Notes under the pieces: model-generated | What the model was told of the DNA's origin: nothing | Database searches by the model: none | Seen by the model: only the letters and a program-made list of their open reading frames with translations | Assembly: GCF_000974445.1 (NCBI RefSeq) | Contig: NZ_BBOJ01000015.1 | Location: 124,001-188,000 of the forward strand | Length of the DNA stretch: 64,000 bases | Source: Lentzea aerocolonigenes | Lineage (GTDB): Bacteria; Actinomycetota; Actinomycetes; Mycobacteriales; Pseudonocardiaceae | Direction: 5' to 3' | Program-made: the position numbers and the translations under genes | Part shown: positions 40,733 through 49,022 of the stretch, piece after piece | Layout: each line of letters starts with the position of its first letter | How positions within the stretch are numbered: position 1 is the first letter of the stretch

Positions 40733-41744
40733 GCCGCTCCACCACCCGCGTCTTCGCGTCCGCGTAGTCCTGACCCCGCTCCCACGTCCGCGTCGCCAGG
40801 TCCCGCTTCACCGCCTCGTACTCCGCCCGCGCCGCCTCGTCACCGCGCAGCAGGTCCCGGAACACCAGCATCCGCTCCACGTCCTCACACGCGGGGGAGT
40901 ACACGTGCAGGTTCACCTCCGGACCGTGGTCCTTCAGCAACCGGTGCGCGTACCAGCCCGGCTCCCGCAACCGCAGGTAATAACCCGCCGCCACCAACGC
41001 CGGCACATACGCGTCCTCGTCACCGGAATCCGGCACCACCAGCACGATGTCGATCAACGGTTTCGCCGCCAGCCCCGGCACCGACGTCGACCCCACGTGC
41101 TCCAGCCGCAACACCCGATCCCCGAGCGCACCCCGGATCCGCGCCTCCTGCTTCGCATACCACGCAGCCCACTCCGGGTTGTGCTCCTCCAACGTGATCC
41201 GCACGTTCCCCACCTGCGACGGCGTCACGTACTCCACATCGCTCGGCAACCGCGACCCCACGTACGCCCGCGCCAGGATCTCCAGCACCACCGCGCTCTT
41301 CGCCCGCGCGTAGTCCTGCACCCGCTCCCACTCCCGCGCCGCCAGCTCCCGCTTCGTCCGCGCGTACAACTCACGGTCACCGTCGTTGGCCCGCAACCAG
41401 TCCCGGAACAACAGATGCCGCCGCACCTGCGCACACCCACGACCGAACACGTGCAGGTTCACGTTCGTGTCCGGACCCTTGAAGATCCGGTGCAGATGCC
41501 AGTCCGTCTCCCGCACCTGCACCCAGTACCCAGCCGACTCCAACGCAGGCACGTACGCCGCCTCGTCGTCCGGATCCTCCACCACCAACAACAGATCGAT
41601 CACCGGCTTCGCACACAACCCCGGCACCGACGTCGACCCGATGTGCTCCAGCTCGGCACCCGGCAACACACCCAGAACCCTCGAACGCTCCCGCTCGTAC
41701 AAACCCGGCCAGGCAACGTCGTAATCGGACAGCTCGACATTCAC
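40671..41744 (-). CDS. Tandem GrpB/UPF0157 protein (two nucleotidyltransferase-like domains)
   Basis: 357 residues from GTG at 41744. Two full GrpB domains follow one another: residues 1-165 (WPGLYERERSRVLGVLPG, EHIGSTSVPGLCAKPVIDLL) and 175-345 (WAAWYAKQEARIRGALGDRV, EHVGSTSVPGLAAKPLIDIV). Each repeats the GSTSVPGL-AKP-ID core of the nucleotidyltransferase fold and the same C-terminal WER-QDYA-AK region. Single-domain GrpB proteins of about 170 residues are usual; the fused duplication is notable. Function of the family is unclear (dephospho-CoA kinase-linked or nucleotidyl transfer). Confidence 0.88.
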   Translation of the reverse strand: MNVELSDYDVAWPGLYERERSRVLGVLPGAELEHIGSTSVPGLCAKPVIDLLLVVEDPDDEAAYVPALESAGYWVQVRETDWHLHRIFKGPDTNVNLHVFGRGCAQVRRHLLFRDWLRANDGDRELYARTKRELAAREWERVQDYARAKSAVVLEILARAYVGSRLPSDVEYVTPSQVGNVRITLEEHNPEWAAWYAKQEARIRGALGDRVLRLEHVGSTSVPGLAAKPLIDIVLVVPDSGDEDAYVPALVAAGYYLRLREPGWYAHRLLKDHGPEVNLHVYSPACEDVERMLVFRDLLRGDEAARAEYEAVKRDLATRTWERGQDYADAKTRVVERLILRGLESAEVRTCAGTPRG

Positions 41745-41777
41745 GGCAAACCCCCACGTAGGCAGTCGGCCAGAATA

Positions 41778-42650
41778 TCAACTCCCGAACAGATCACCCG
41801 CCGAATCCACCCGTTCCAGCACCTCGTCCGCCGTGAACACCAGATCCTCCACGACCTCGCAGTCCTCGACCTCGTCCCACGTCACCGGCGTCGACACCGT
41901 CGGCCGCTCCCGAGCCCGCAACGAATACGGCGCCACCGTCGTCTTCGCCGGATTGTTCTGCGACCAGTCGATGAACACCTTCCCCGTCCGCGCCGCCTTC
42001 GCCATCGTCGCCACGACCAGCTTCGGATGCTCCTTCGCCAACCGCCGCGCAACCTCCTTCGCGTACTCCGACGTGTCCTTCGCCGGCGCGTACGCGTACA
42101 CCTGCATCCCCTTGTTCCCCGACGTCTTCGCCCACGCGTCCACACCGTCGTCATCCAGCACGGTCCGCACCAGCTCAGCCACCCGGCAACACTCCACCAC
42201 CGTCGCCGGCGCCCCCGGATCCAGGTCGAACACCAGCAGATCCGGATCCCTCTTGCCCCCACGCGGACCCACCGTCCACTGCGGCACGTGCAACTCCAGC
42301 GCCGCCAAGTTCGCCAGCCACACCAACGTCGCCAACTCGTCCACCATCACGTAGTTGACCGTCTCGTTGCCCTTCGCACTGCCCGGCGACTCCAACCGCA
42401 TCGTCCGCACCCACTCCGGACGATGCTCCGGCGCGTTCTTCTCGAAGAACCACTTCCCGTCCACACCGTTCGGATACCGCTTCAACGTCACCGGACGATC
42501 CTTCAGGTGGGGGAGCAGCACACCCGAGATCCGCGTGTAGTAGTCGATCACCTCACCCTTGGTGAACCCGAACCCCGGATACAACACCTTGTCCAGGTTC
42601 GTCAGCTTCAACACCCGGCCCTCGACCCGAACCGTCGCCTCACTGCTCAA
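41778..42650 (-). CDS. ligD: LigD polymerase/primase (PrimPol) domain protein of NHEJ
   Basis: About 290 residues from TTG at 42650, overlapping the ligase gene by 11 bases. The archaeo-eukaryotic primase fold of LigD-POL is clear: LTNLDKVLYPGFGFTKGEVI, ALELHVPQWT, catalytic LLVFDLDPG (two Asp), KTSGNKGMQVYAY and WSQNNPAKTTVAPYSLRARE. It fills gaps with ribo- or deoxynucleotides during end joining. Here it is a separate protein, while in mycobacteria POL, PE and LIG are one chain. Last gene of the ku-ligD operon. Confidence 0.93.
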   Translation of the reverse strand: MSSEATVRVEGRVLKLTNLDKVLYPGFGFTKGEVIDYYTRISGVLLPHLKDRPVTLKRYPNGVDGKWFFEKNAPEHRPEWVRTMRLESPGSAKGNETVNYVMVDELATLVWLANLAALELHVPQWTVGPRGGKRDPDLLVFDLDPGAPATVVECCRVAELVRTVLDDDGVDAWAKTSGNKGMQVYAYAPAKDTSEYAKEVARRLAKEHPKLVVATMAKAARTGKVFIDWSQNNPAKTTVAPYSLRARERPTVSTPVTWDEVEDCEVVEDLVFTADEVLERVDSAGDLFGS

Positions 42651-44085
42651 CCCGACGCACCTCCCCGGGCGACTTGTCCGGCCGCAAACCACGCCACGCC
42701 GGAAACCGCATCCGCCCGTCCGGCGTCCACTGCCGGAACACCACCTCGGCCACCAGCTCCGGCTCGACCCACTTCGCGCCCTTCGCCCGTTCCCTCGGCA
42801 TCTCCGTCACGAACGGCGACGACCTGCGCGCCAACGCCTTGAGCCGCGGCGTCAACACCGCCAGCTCCGCGTCGTTGAACCCGGTACCCACCGAACCCGC
42901 GAACGCCAGACCGCCGTCCTGAGGAATACCCAGCAGCAACGCGCCGATCACCCCGGCCCGCTTGCCTTCACCCATCCGCCAGCCGCCGATCACCACCTCC
43001 TGCGCCATCAGATCGGTGATCTTGCGCCACACCGGCGACCGCATCCCCGGCTGATAAGCCGAGTCCAGCCGCTTCGCCACCACACCTTCCAGGCCCTGCT
43101 CCCGGCTCGCCGCCAGCACCGCCGCGCCATCAGCGTCGAACGACGGGGGAGTCAGCCAGTTCGGCCCCCTCAACTCCAGCTCTCGCAGCAGCTCACGACG
43201 TTGCCGAAAGGGCAGCTGCAACGTCGAGGTCCCGTCGAGGTGCAGCAGGTCGAACAACAGCAGCGTCACCGGGTACTGCCGCGCGGCCCGGCGCGCCGCA
43301 TCGGACTTGCTCACGTGCATCCGGTTCTGCAACGCGCTGAAACTCGGCCGCCCGTTCTGCAACGCCACGATCTCACCGTCGAGCAACGCCTCCGTCGACC
43401 CCAGCTGCTCACCGACACCCTGCAGCTCGGGATACGCGACCGTGATGTCGTTGCCCAGCCGCGACCACGCCTGCACCCGGCCACCCTCGACCCGCAAAAC
43501 CGCCCGGACGCCGTCCCACTTGAACTCGTAAGCCCAAAGATCATCATCGTCCTGGGGGAGGGGACCAGGCACCGCCAGCATCGGCTTCACCAGCTCCGGA
43601 AGCACCTGCCAGTCCGGACGCGCCGGCGCGTGCCGCCGCTTCACCATCCAGTTCTTCCCGTCCCTGCCCGACCGGAAGAACACGAACTGACCCTCAACCC
43701 GATGACCGCGCAGGACCACGTCCACCTCACGGTCAGACCACTTCACCGTCTCGTACCGGCCGCGATCCCAGATGAACATCTCGCCGCCGCCGTACTCACC
43801 CTTCGGAATCTCACCCGAGAACTCCGCGTACTCCAGAGGGTGATCCTCGGTGTGCACCGCCAGACGAACCACATCAGTCGTGGGCGGCAAACCCTTCGGC
43901 ACCGCCCACGACACCAACACACCACCACGCTCCAGCCGCACGTCCCAATGCAAGCTGCTCGCGTGATGCTCCTGAATCACAAACGTGTCGTCATCGCCCC
44001 TCGGCAGCTCATCCGCAGCAGCCGGCACGGGCTCCGGAGTCCTCCCCGGATCCCGCTTGCGCCGGTACTCGTCGAGCCCGGCCAT
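42640..44085 (-). CDS. ligD: LigD ATP-dependent DNA ligase with N-terminal 3'-phosphoesterase domain
   Basis: 481 residues from ATG at 44085, directly after the ku stop. N-terminal phosphoesterase domain with FVIQEHHASSLHWDVRLE (catalytic His/Asp set), followed by the ligase core with nucleotidylation lysine in YEFKWDGVRAVLR, ALLDGEIVAL, EGVVAKRLDS and the OB-fold part. Provides end cleaning and sealing in non-homologous end joining with Ku and the POL protein. Confidence 0.94.
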   Translation of the reverse strand: MAGLDEYRRKRDPGRTPEPVPAAADELPRGDDDTFVIQEHHASSLHWDVRLERGGVLVSWAVPKGLPPTTDVVRLAVHTEDHPLEYAEFSGEIPKGEYGGGEMFIWDRGRYETVKWSDREVDVVLRGHRVEGQFVFFRSGRDGKNWMVKRRHAPARPDWQVLPELVKPMLAVPGPLPQDDDDLWAYEFKWDGVRAVLRVEGGRVQAWSRLGNDITVAYPELQGVGEQLGSTEALLDGEIVALQNGRPSFSALQNRMHVSKSDAARRAARQYPVTLLLFDLLHLDGTSTLQLPFRQRRELLRELELRGPNWLTPPSFDADGAAVLAASREQGLEGVVAKRLDSAYQPGMRSPVWRKITDLMAQEVVIGGWRMGEGKRAGVIGALLLGIPQDGGLAFAGSVGTGFNDAELAVLTPRLKALARRSSPFVTEMPRERAKGAKWVEPELVAEVVFRQWTPDGRMRFPAWRGLRPDKSPGEVRRVEQ

Positions 44086-44913
44086 CTACGCCGACGAAGC
44101 CTTCTTCTTCGCAGGAGCCTTCTTCGCGCTCTTACGCCCCGCCTTCGCCTTCTCCACACTGCGCTCCAGAGCCGTCATCAGATCGATGACATCACCCTTG
44201 TCCTCCGCCTCAGGCTGCTCGGGCAACTCCGCACCCTCCGCCTTCGCCGCGATGACCTTCTCCAGCGCATCCCGGTAGTCGTCGGTGAACGTGTCCGGAT
44301 CGAAGTCACCGGCCATCGACTCCACCAGCGACGTCGCCATCTTCAACTCCTGCGGCCGCACCTCGACGTTCTGGTCCAGGAAGTCGAACTCCGCCTTCCG
44401 GATCTCATCCGGCCACAACATCGTGTGCATCACCAGCACGTCATCACGCGCCCGGATCGTCGCCAGCGTCTCCTTCTGCCGAATCGTGATCTTCACGACC
44501 GCCAGCTGACCCGTCTTGACCAACGCATCCCTGAGCAGCACGTACGGCCGCGCCGCAGCCTTGTCCGGCTCCAGGTAGTACGTCTTCTGGAAGTAGATCG
44601 GATCGATCTCCTCCGCCGGCACGAACTCCAGAACGTCGATCGACTTGTCGGTCTTCACCGGCAGCTTCTCGAAGTCCTCGTTCTCCATGATCACCATGCG
44701 GCCGTCGTCCAACTCGTAGCCCTTGGTGATGTCCGAATACTCCACCTCGTTGCCGCACACCGAACAGACGCGCTTGTACTTGATGCGCCCGCCGTCCTCC
44801 CGGTGCACCTGGTTGAAACGGAAGTCGTGCTCCTCGACAGCCGTGTAGAGGCGCACGGCGATCGTCACCAACCCGAAGGAGATGGCCCCACGCCACACGG
44901 ATCTCATCCTCAT
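44086..44913 (-). CDS. ku: Ku homodimer protein for non-homologous end joining
   Basis: 275 residues from ATG at 44913 (AGGGG six bases upstream). The Ku core runs from SVWRGAISFGLVTIAVRLYT through YFQKTYYLEPDKAAARPYVL and MLWPDEIRKAEFD. The Lys-rich C-terminal tail (KKAPAKKKASSA) is typical for actinobacterial Ku and binds DNA or LigD. It heads the ku, ligD(PE-LIG), ligD(POL) operon. Binds double-strand ends and recruits LigD. Confidence 0.95.
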   Translation of the reverse strand: MRMRSVWRGAISFGLVTIAVRLYTAVEEHDFRFNQVHREDGGRIKYKRVCSVCGNEVEYSDITKGYELDDGRMVIMENEDFEKLPVKTDKSIDVLEFVPAEEIDPIYFQKTYYLEPDKAAARPYVLLRDALVKTGQLAVVKITIRQKETLATIRARDDVLVMHTMLWPDEIRKAEFDFLDQNVEVRPQELKMATSLVESMAGDFDPDTFTDDYRDALEKVIAAKAEGAELPEQPEAEDKGDVIDLMTALERSVEKAKAGRKSAKKAPAKKKASSA

Positions 44914-45037
44914 TGGGTACCCCTGAAATGCGGTTTTCGCACCATCAGGTCACCCACTTGGCCTAACGATCCGGCAACTGAGCGACCCCCGACACTCGCG
45001 TTCGCACCCGAGGGTCCCGCACGCCGGTGGAGCCCCG

Positions 45038-46015
45038 CTAGATGTCCTTGAGCGCCCGGTACGTCCGATTGCTCGCCACCGCCGCCCGCCGCTCCCGCGC
45101 CGTCGCCTCGATGTAGTTCTGACTCGTCGCCAGACTCGCGTGCCCCAGCAACGCCATGATCTCGCTCGCGCTCGCCCCGTCCTCGGCCAGCCGCGTCGCG
45201 AACGTGTGCCGCAAAGCGTGCAGATTCGCGCCCGTGGGGACCCGGTCGTTCAGCCCCGCCCACCGGAAACACGACTTCACCAGGTACTCCAGCCCACCCC
45301 GGCCGATCGGCTCACCGTGACGATCCCTGAGCAACGCGCTGTCCCGGTCGAACCGCCCCTGCGGGAAACGCTGCTTGCAGCTCTTGAGGTACGCGTCGAC
45401 GATCCGCTCCATCGGCGGCTCGATGGGCACACTGCGGTCCCGGTTGCCCTTGCCCTTCACGTGCAGCCTGCGATCACCTTCCCGCCCGACGATCGACGCG
45501 AGGGTCAGCGTGCGCATTTCCGCACTTCGCAGGCCCGCGACCAGGCCGAGGGCGATCACCAGCACGTCCCGTTCCGGCCACGGGTCACGCCCCTTCCGGG
45601 CCCCTTCCGCGGCTGCCGTGAGCAGCTGTTCGGGCGTGTCCTCACCACGGAGGGGCTTGGGGACGAGCGGAGGGGTCTTGGGACGGGCGACCGCGCCCAT
45701 CGGGTTGCCGGCGATGAGGTCCTCGGCCACGCAGAACGTCAGGAACTGGTTCCACGTCGACCACGCCCGCAGCACGGAGCTCTTGGCGTGCGTGTCGGCG
45801 AAGAGGCCGAAGGCTCGGCGGAGGTTGGACCCGGTCAGGTGGGCGGTGGTGAGGTCCTCGACGGGGGAGAGGAGGGTTTCGGCCAGGAGTGTGTTCACGC
45901 CGGTGAGATCGCGCTGGTAGGCCGCCGTTGTGTGCGGCGAGTCCTTGCGCGTCCGGCGAGCGAGGAAGAAGGCGTCCTGGGCGGCGAGCACGTGCATATG
46001 GATCTTGTACCGCAC
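45038..46015 (-). CDS. Tyrosine recombinase/integrase (XerD-like)
   Basis: 325 residues from GTG at 46015; ATG at 45997 is an alternative start. N-terminal SAM-like core-binding domain (TAAYQRDLTGVNTLLAETLL) and catalytic domain with Arg I in GLRSAEMRTLTL, Lys in VKGKGNRDRSVPI, HxxR box LHALRHTFATRL, LGHASLATSQNY with the His/Trp position and nucleophilic Tyr. Not accompanied by other phage genes, so it is either a Xer-type paralog or the survivor of an element. Base skew on the top strand reverses inside this gene at about 45.6 kb. A large hairpin lies 210 bases behind its start. Confidence 0.9.
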   Translation of the reverse strand: MRYKIHMHVLAAQDAFFLARRTRKDSPHTTAAYQRDLTGVNTLLAETLLSPVEDLTTAHLTGSNLRRAFGLFADTHAKSSVLRAWSTWNQFLTFCVAEDLIAGNPMGAVARPKTPPLVPKPLRGEDTPEQLLTAAAEGARKGRDPWPERDVLVIALGLVAGLRSAEMRTLTLASIVGREGDRRLHVKGKGNRDRSVPIEPPMERIVDAYLKSCKQRFPQGRFDRDSALLRDRHGEPIGRGGLEYLVKSCFRWAGLNDRVPTGANLHALRHTFATRLAEDGASASEIMALLGHASLATSQNYIEATARERRAAVASNRTYRALKDI

Positions 46016-46639
46016 GGCACCGACAATCCCGTGTTCCGTGCTGGATAATGGCGATTATGCATGAAATGTCCGTTTCGCCCGAGTTCGCCGGGCGCTGGAC
46101 CAGGTGGCGTCACTTGCCGGGGACTTGTCGTGGATTGTGAGCGTAATGGCGCCCCGCCACGTACGTCTCACTGATGACTCGTCGGTGTCGACCGCGCTCC
46201 GGCACCGCTGAGGGTGTGGGATGTTGTGGCGTCTGCAAGTCCGGCCGACCTGCCCGTTGGTCGACGCTTGCAGACGCGCCAACACGGTTTTCAGCCCCTT
46301 CTGGGAACGATCTTCGCAGGTCACCGTTTCGCCGATAATCTACATTATGTCAAGTAACGGAGATCTGGCCTCGCCTGGACGGTCTCTCCTGACCTTCCCG
46401 TGACGTGCTTCGGCCTGACTCTTCCGTGGCTTCGTTCGGCGCGTAGGTGCCGCATCTTTCTGTGTCGCGTCTTTCCGTGGTGGCGCCCCAGTGCGCCCGG
46501 TTGGCGTCCTCGCGCGGTGTGGAGTTCGCTCGGCGGGTCCGTTGGCAGTTCCTCCGGGCCTGCTCCACCACCTGACTGCTCCCCGCTTTCGTCACCGTGG
46601 CGATACGGGGCGATGTGACCGCGTGGCAAGCTCGAGTTC
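46016..46639. other. Intergenic region between recombinase and DinB gene
   Basis: No gene supported. It contains AT-rich short stretches (GATAATGGCGATTATGCATG near 46042-46062; GATAATCTACATTATGTC near 46333-46350), unusual for this genome, and the large hairpin at 46229-46277. A recombination or attachment site for the adjacent recombinase could be here, but none is proven. Confidence 0.4.
46229..46277. repeat. Perfect 11-bp inverted repeat forming a long two-step hairpin
   Basis: Arms GCGTCTGCAAG (46229-46239) and its exact complement (46267-46277) enclose an inner stem GCCGACC / GGTCGAC. No T-run follows directly, so a simple terminator is unlikely. It could be a recombinase binding site, a structured RNA element or a protein operator. 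Confidence 0.55.
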
Positions 46640-47146
46640 ATGATCGATGAATTCGCCAAGGAGTACCTGCACTCGGATCTGCGCGAGGTCCGCGAGGCGT
46701 TGGTGTGGAAGCTGGACGGTCTGTCCGAGGCGGAGATACGTCGTCCGCTGACGGCTTCCGGCACGAACCTGCTGGGTCTGGTGAAGCACCTGACGTTGTC
46801 GGAGTCGCGCTACTTCGGTGAGGTGTTCGGCCGGCCGTTCCCCGAACCGATGCCGCGGTGGGACGACGTCGCCGCGCGAGGTTCGGACATGAGGGCGACT
46901 GACGAGGAGTCACGTGAGGACATCGTTGGTCGCTATCGCCGCGTGTGGGCGCATTCGGACGCGACGATTTCCTCTCTTGCGGTGGACTCCCCCGGTCATG
47001 TGCCGTGGTGGCCGCGTCCTGACGTGATGCTGTTCAACGTGTTGGTGCACGTGTTGACGGAGACGTGTCGGCACGCGGGGCATGCGGACATCCTGCGGGA
47101 GCAGATCGATGGCGCGACGGGCGTTTCGCCTGACAGGGCTCGTTGA
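46640..47146 (+). CDS. DinB/DUF664 family protein
   Basis: 168 residues from ATG at 46640. Closely related to the DinB gene at 24.4 kb: REALVWKLDGLSEAEIRRPL, GTNLLGLVKHLTLSESRYFG, and the metal-site ETCRHAGHADILREQ. The C-terminus is shorter than the paralog. Likely a metal-dependent small-thiol transferase-like fold; role unknown. It stands alone between the recombinase and TetR genes. Confidence 0.85.
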   Translation: MIDEFAKEYLHSDLREVREALVWKLDGLSEAEIRRPLTASGTNLLGLVKHLTLSESRYFGEVFGRPFPEPMPRWDDVAARGSDMRATDEESREDIVGRYRRVWAHSDATISSLAVDSPGHVPWWPRPDVMLFNVLVHVLTETCRHAGHADILREQIDGATGVSPDRAR

Positions 47147-47485
47147 AACGATCTTGTCGGGGGTGCTTGCGACACTCGGTGCATGCGGAGTTGCGGTGGC
47201 GGGGTGGACATCGTTGCGTCTGAGCCGTTGGTGACGTTGTTGGGGGCGTCGGGTGTCGGCGTCGGCGGAAGGTGAGGGTCACTCGGCCGGGTGAATGTCG
47301 TCCGGATCTGAGCGTGGGGGCGTCTTGTAGATGTCCGGATTTCTTGATCAACCGCTCCCCGCAAGGAAGAGGAGCGCGGGGGGTGCGGACCGGGAAGGGT
47401 GTGGATGTCGACCGTCGGCAGCACGGAGGAGCTGAATGAGCCGGATGGACTGAGAGGGTTCGTGGTGGCCGGTCCCCGCGGTCGT
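47147..47485. other. Gap without a supported gene
   Basis: G-rich non-coding sequence. CGCTCC at 47353 and GGAGCG at 47371 can pair weakly near the middle. It lies between the end of the DinB gene and the end of the convergent TetR gene, so a terminator would be expected. I see nothing else. Confidence 0.4.
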
Positions 47486-48046
47486 TCAGGCGCTGAGGCC
47501 TCGCAGGAGGGTGTCGAGGTAGCGGCGCGCGGTGGGCAGGCGGTCGGCCGGGGTCTCGCTGTGGACGTAGGTGGCGTAGGAGATGCCGCACATGAGCGGG
47601 ACGAGGTCCCCGTCGGCGAGGTCGGGGCGGACGGTGCCGGCTGCGCGGGCGCGGGTGAGCAGTTCGGTGCCGATGGCGATGATCTGGCGCTTGAGCTCGG
47701 TGGTGCGGGGCAGGACGTCGGTCGCGGTGGCGGAGACCTTGGCGAGGGCGGGGTCGGTGACCTGTGCTTCGACGAGCTGGGTGAGGAATGTGGAGAAGGC
47801 GTGCCAGGCGTCGTCGTGGGCGAGCGCCTGGCGGCCGTGGTCGCCGAGTGCTTCGAGGCAGGGGGTGGCGACGGTTTCGAGGAGTGCTTCGGTGGTCGGG
47901 AAGTGCCGGTAGACGGTGCCGACGCCGAGTCCTGCGCGGCGGGCGACGTCGTTGAGTTGCAGCGGGGTGCCTTCGTCGACGAGTTCCCTGGCGACGGTGG
48001 TGATGCGGTCCCAGTTGCGGGCGGCGTCCTTCCGCTGCGGCGTCAT
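47486..48046 (-). CDS. TetR/AcrR family transcriptional regulator
   Basis: 186 residues from ATG at 48046. N-terminal helix-turn-helix (LQLNDVARRAGLGVGTVYRHFPTTEALLE trimmed core VARRAGLGVGTVYRHFP) and a ligand domain of the SbtR/TetR_C_21 kind. It follows the SDR gene on the same strand by nine bases, so both are one operon. Two identical palindromes in front of the SDR gene are probably its operators. Confidence 0.88.
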   Translation of the reverse strand: MTPQRKDAARNWDRITTVARELVDEGTPLQLNDVARRAGLGVGTVYRHFPTTEALLETVATPCLEALGDHGRQALAHDDAWHAFSTFLTQLVEAQVTDPALAKVSATATDVLPRTTELKRQIIAIGTELLTRARAAGTVRPDLADGDLVPLMCGISYATYVHSETPADRLPTARRYLDTLLRGLSA

Positions 48047-48055
48047 GGGTTCAGC

Positions 48056-48928
48056 CTAATTGGATATCCCATCCGGTACTGGGGTGAGTGGTGCGTGCCT
48101 CTCGCTGAGCGTGCGCACGGCGTGGATCAGGCGTGGGTCTGTGGCGGCGCGGATGGGTGTGGCGGGTGTGGCTTGCGGGCCGATGAGAGTGCCGGTGGGC
48201 AGGGTGTCGTCGGTGGCGGCCCTGATCGAGGGTCGTGCGGCGTGCGAGGCGGGTCCGGAGGTGGATCGTTCGAACTTGCGGCGCACGAGGGGCCAGAGCA
48301 GGCGCAGTGCGGGCGAGACGATCTTGGGGTTGCGCATGGTGTTGTCGGTCATGTCGGTGGCGGCGCCGCCGGGGTCGGCGGCGAGGACTTTCACGCCGGT
48401 GTCGTGGAGTCGCTGGGCTAGGTCGAGGGTGTAGGTGAGGTTGGCGAGCTTGGCGCGTCCGTACCAGTGGAAGCCGTAGTAGCCGCCGGGTGGTTCGACG
48501 GCGTTGAAGGTCTTCTTGGCGAGTGCGACGGCGCCGGAGGTCACGTTGACGACGCGGTCGGTGAGCACGGGCAGGAGGAGTTCGGTGAGGAGGTAGGGCG
48601 AGAGGTGGTTGACGACGAAGGAGGCTTCGACTCCGCCGAGTTCGGTGTGGTCGGCGAACATGGCGCCGACGTTGTTGACGAGGACGTCGAGCTCTCCTTC
48701 GCCGGCGATGCGTTCGGCCAGTGCGCGCACTTCGTCGAGTGAGGCGAGGTCGGCCTGGAGGAATCGCGCGGGCTCCCCTCCCCCTGCGTTGATGGTGTCG
48801 ACGGCTCGTGCCCCGCGTTCGGCGTTGCGGCCGACGACGGTGACGGCGAATCCCGCGCGGGTCAGTCCCAGTGCGGTCTCGAGCCCGATGCCGCCGGTTC
48901 CCGCGGTGACCACTGCTCTGCGTGTCAT
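48056..48928 (-). CDS. Short-chain dehydrogenase/reductase (retinol-dehydrogenase-like)
   Basis: 290 residues from ATG at 48928 (GGGG upstream). Cofactor motif VVTAGTGGIGLETALGL (TGxxxGIG type), DLASLDEVRALAERI, VNNVGAMF (NNAG-like), active-site Ser in NVTSGAVAL and YxxxK as YGRAKLANLTYTL. The WW-domain oxidoreductase/RDH-like SDR group uses NADP. Expressed with the downstream TetR gene and probably regulated by it. Confidence 0.9.
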   Translation of the reverse strand: MTRRAVVTAGTGGIGLETALGLTRAGFAVTVVGRNAERGARAVDTINAGGGEPARFLQADLASLDEVRALAERIAGEGELDVLVNNVGAMFADHTELGGVEASFVVNHLSPYLLTELLLPVLTDRVVNVTSGAVALAKKTFNAVEPPGGYYGFHWYGRAKLANLTYTLDLAQRLHDTGVKVLAADPGGAATDMTDNTMRNPKIVSPALRLLWPLVRRKFERSTSGPASHAARPSIRAATDDTLPTGTLIGPQATPATPIRAATDPRLIHAVRTLSERHAPLTPVPDGISN

Positions 48929-48942
48929 GACAAGCCCCAATC

Positions 48943-48997
48943 CGGATAGTTGATCCGCTTATCTACGACGCTAGCACAGATACGGATGAGCTATCCG
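48943..48997. promoter_or_regulatory. Two identical operators CGGAT-5-ATCCG, 40 bp apart
   Basis: CGGAT-N5-ATCCG occurs at 48943-48957 and again at 48983-48997, both in the divergent promoter region between the SDR/TetR operon and the CadD-like gene. Both are followed by CTT. Exact 40-bp spacing places them on one face of the helix. They likely bind the TetR protein encoded at 47486-48046 and may control both directions. Confidence 0.65.
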
Positions 48998-49022
48998 CTT
49001 CATCGTGGCGGAGAATGCTGCC

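Noticed and set aside
42559..45051. 830-codon plus-strand ORF over ligD and ku
   Set aside because: Arg/His/Leu-rich shadow frame; all three minus-strand genes have clear catalytic motifs.
45038..46015. Prophage
   Set aside because: No phage structural, lysis or replication genes flank the recombinase; only the recombinase itself is supported.
47440..48421. 340-codon plus-strand ORF (47399-48421)
   Set aside because: Gly/Val/Asp-rich antisense reading of the TetR and SDR genes.
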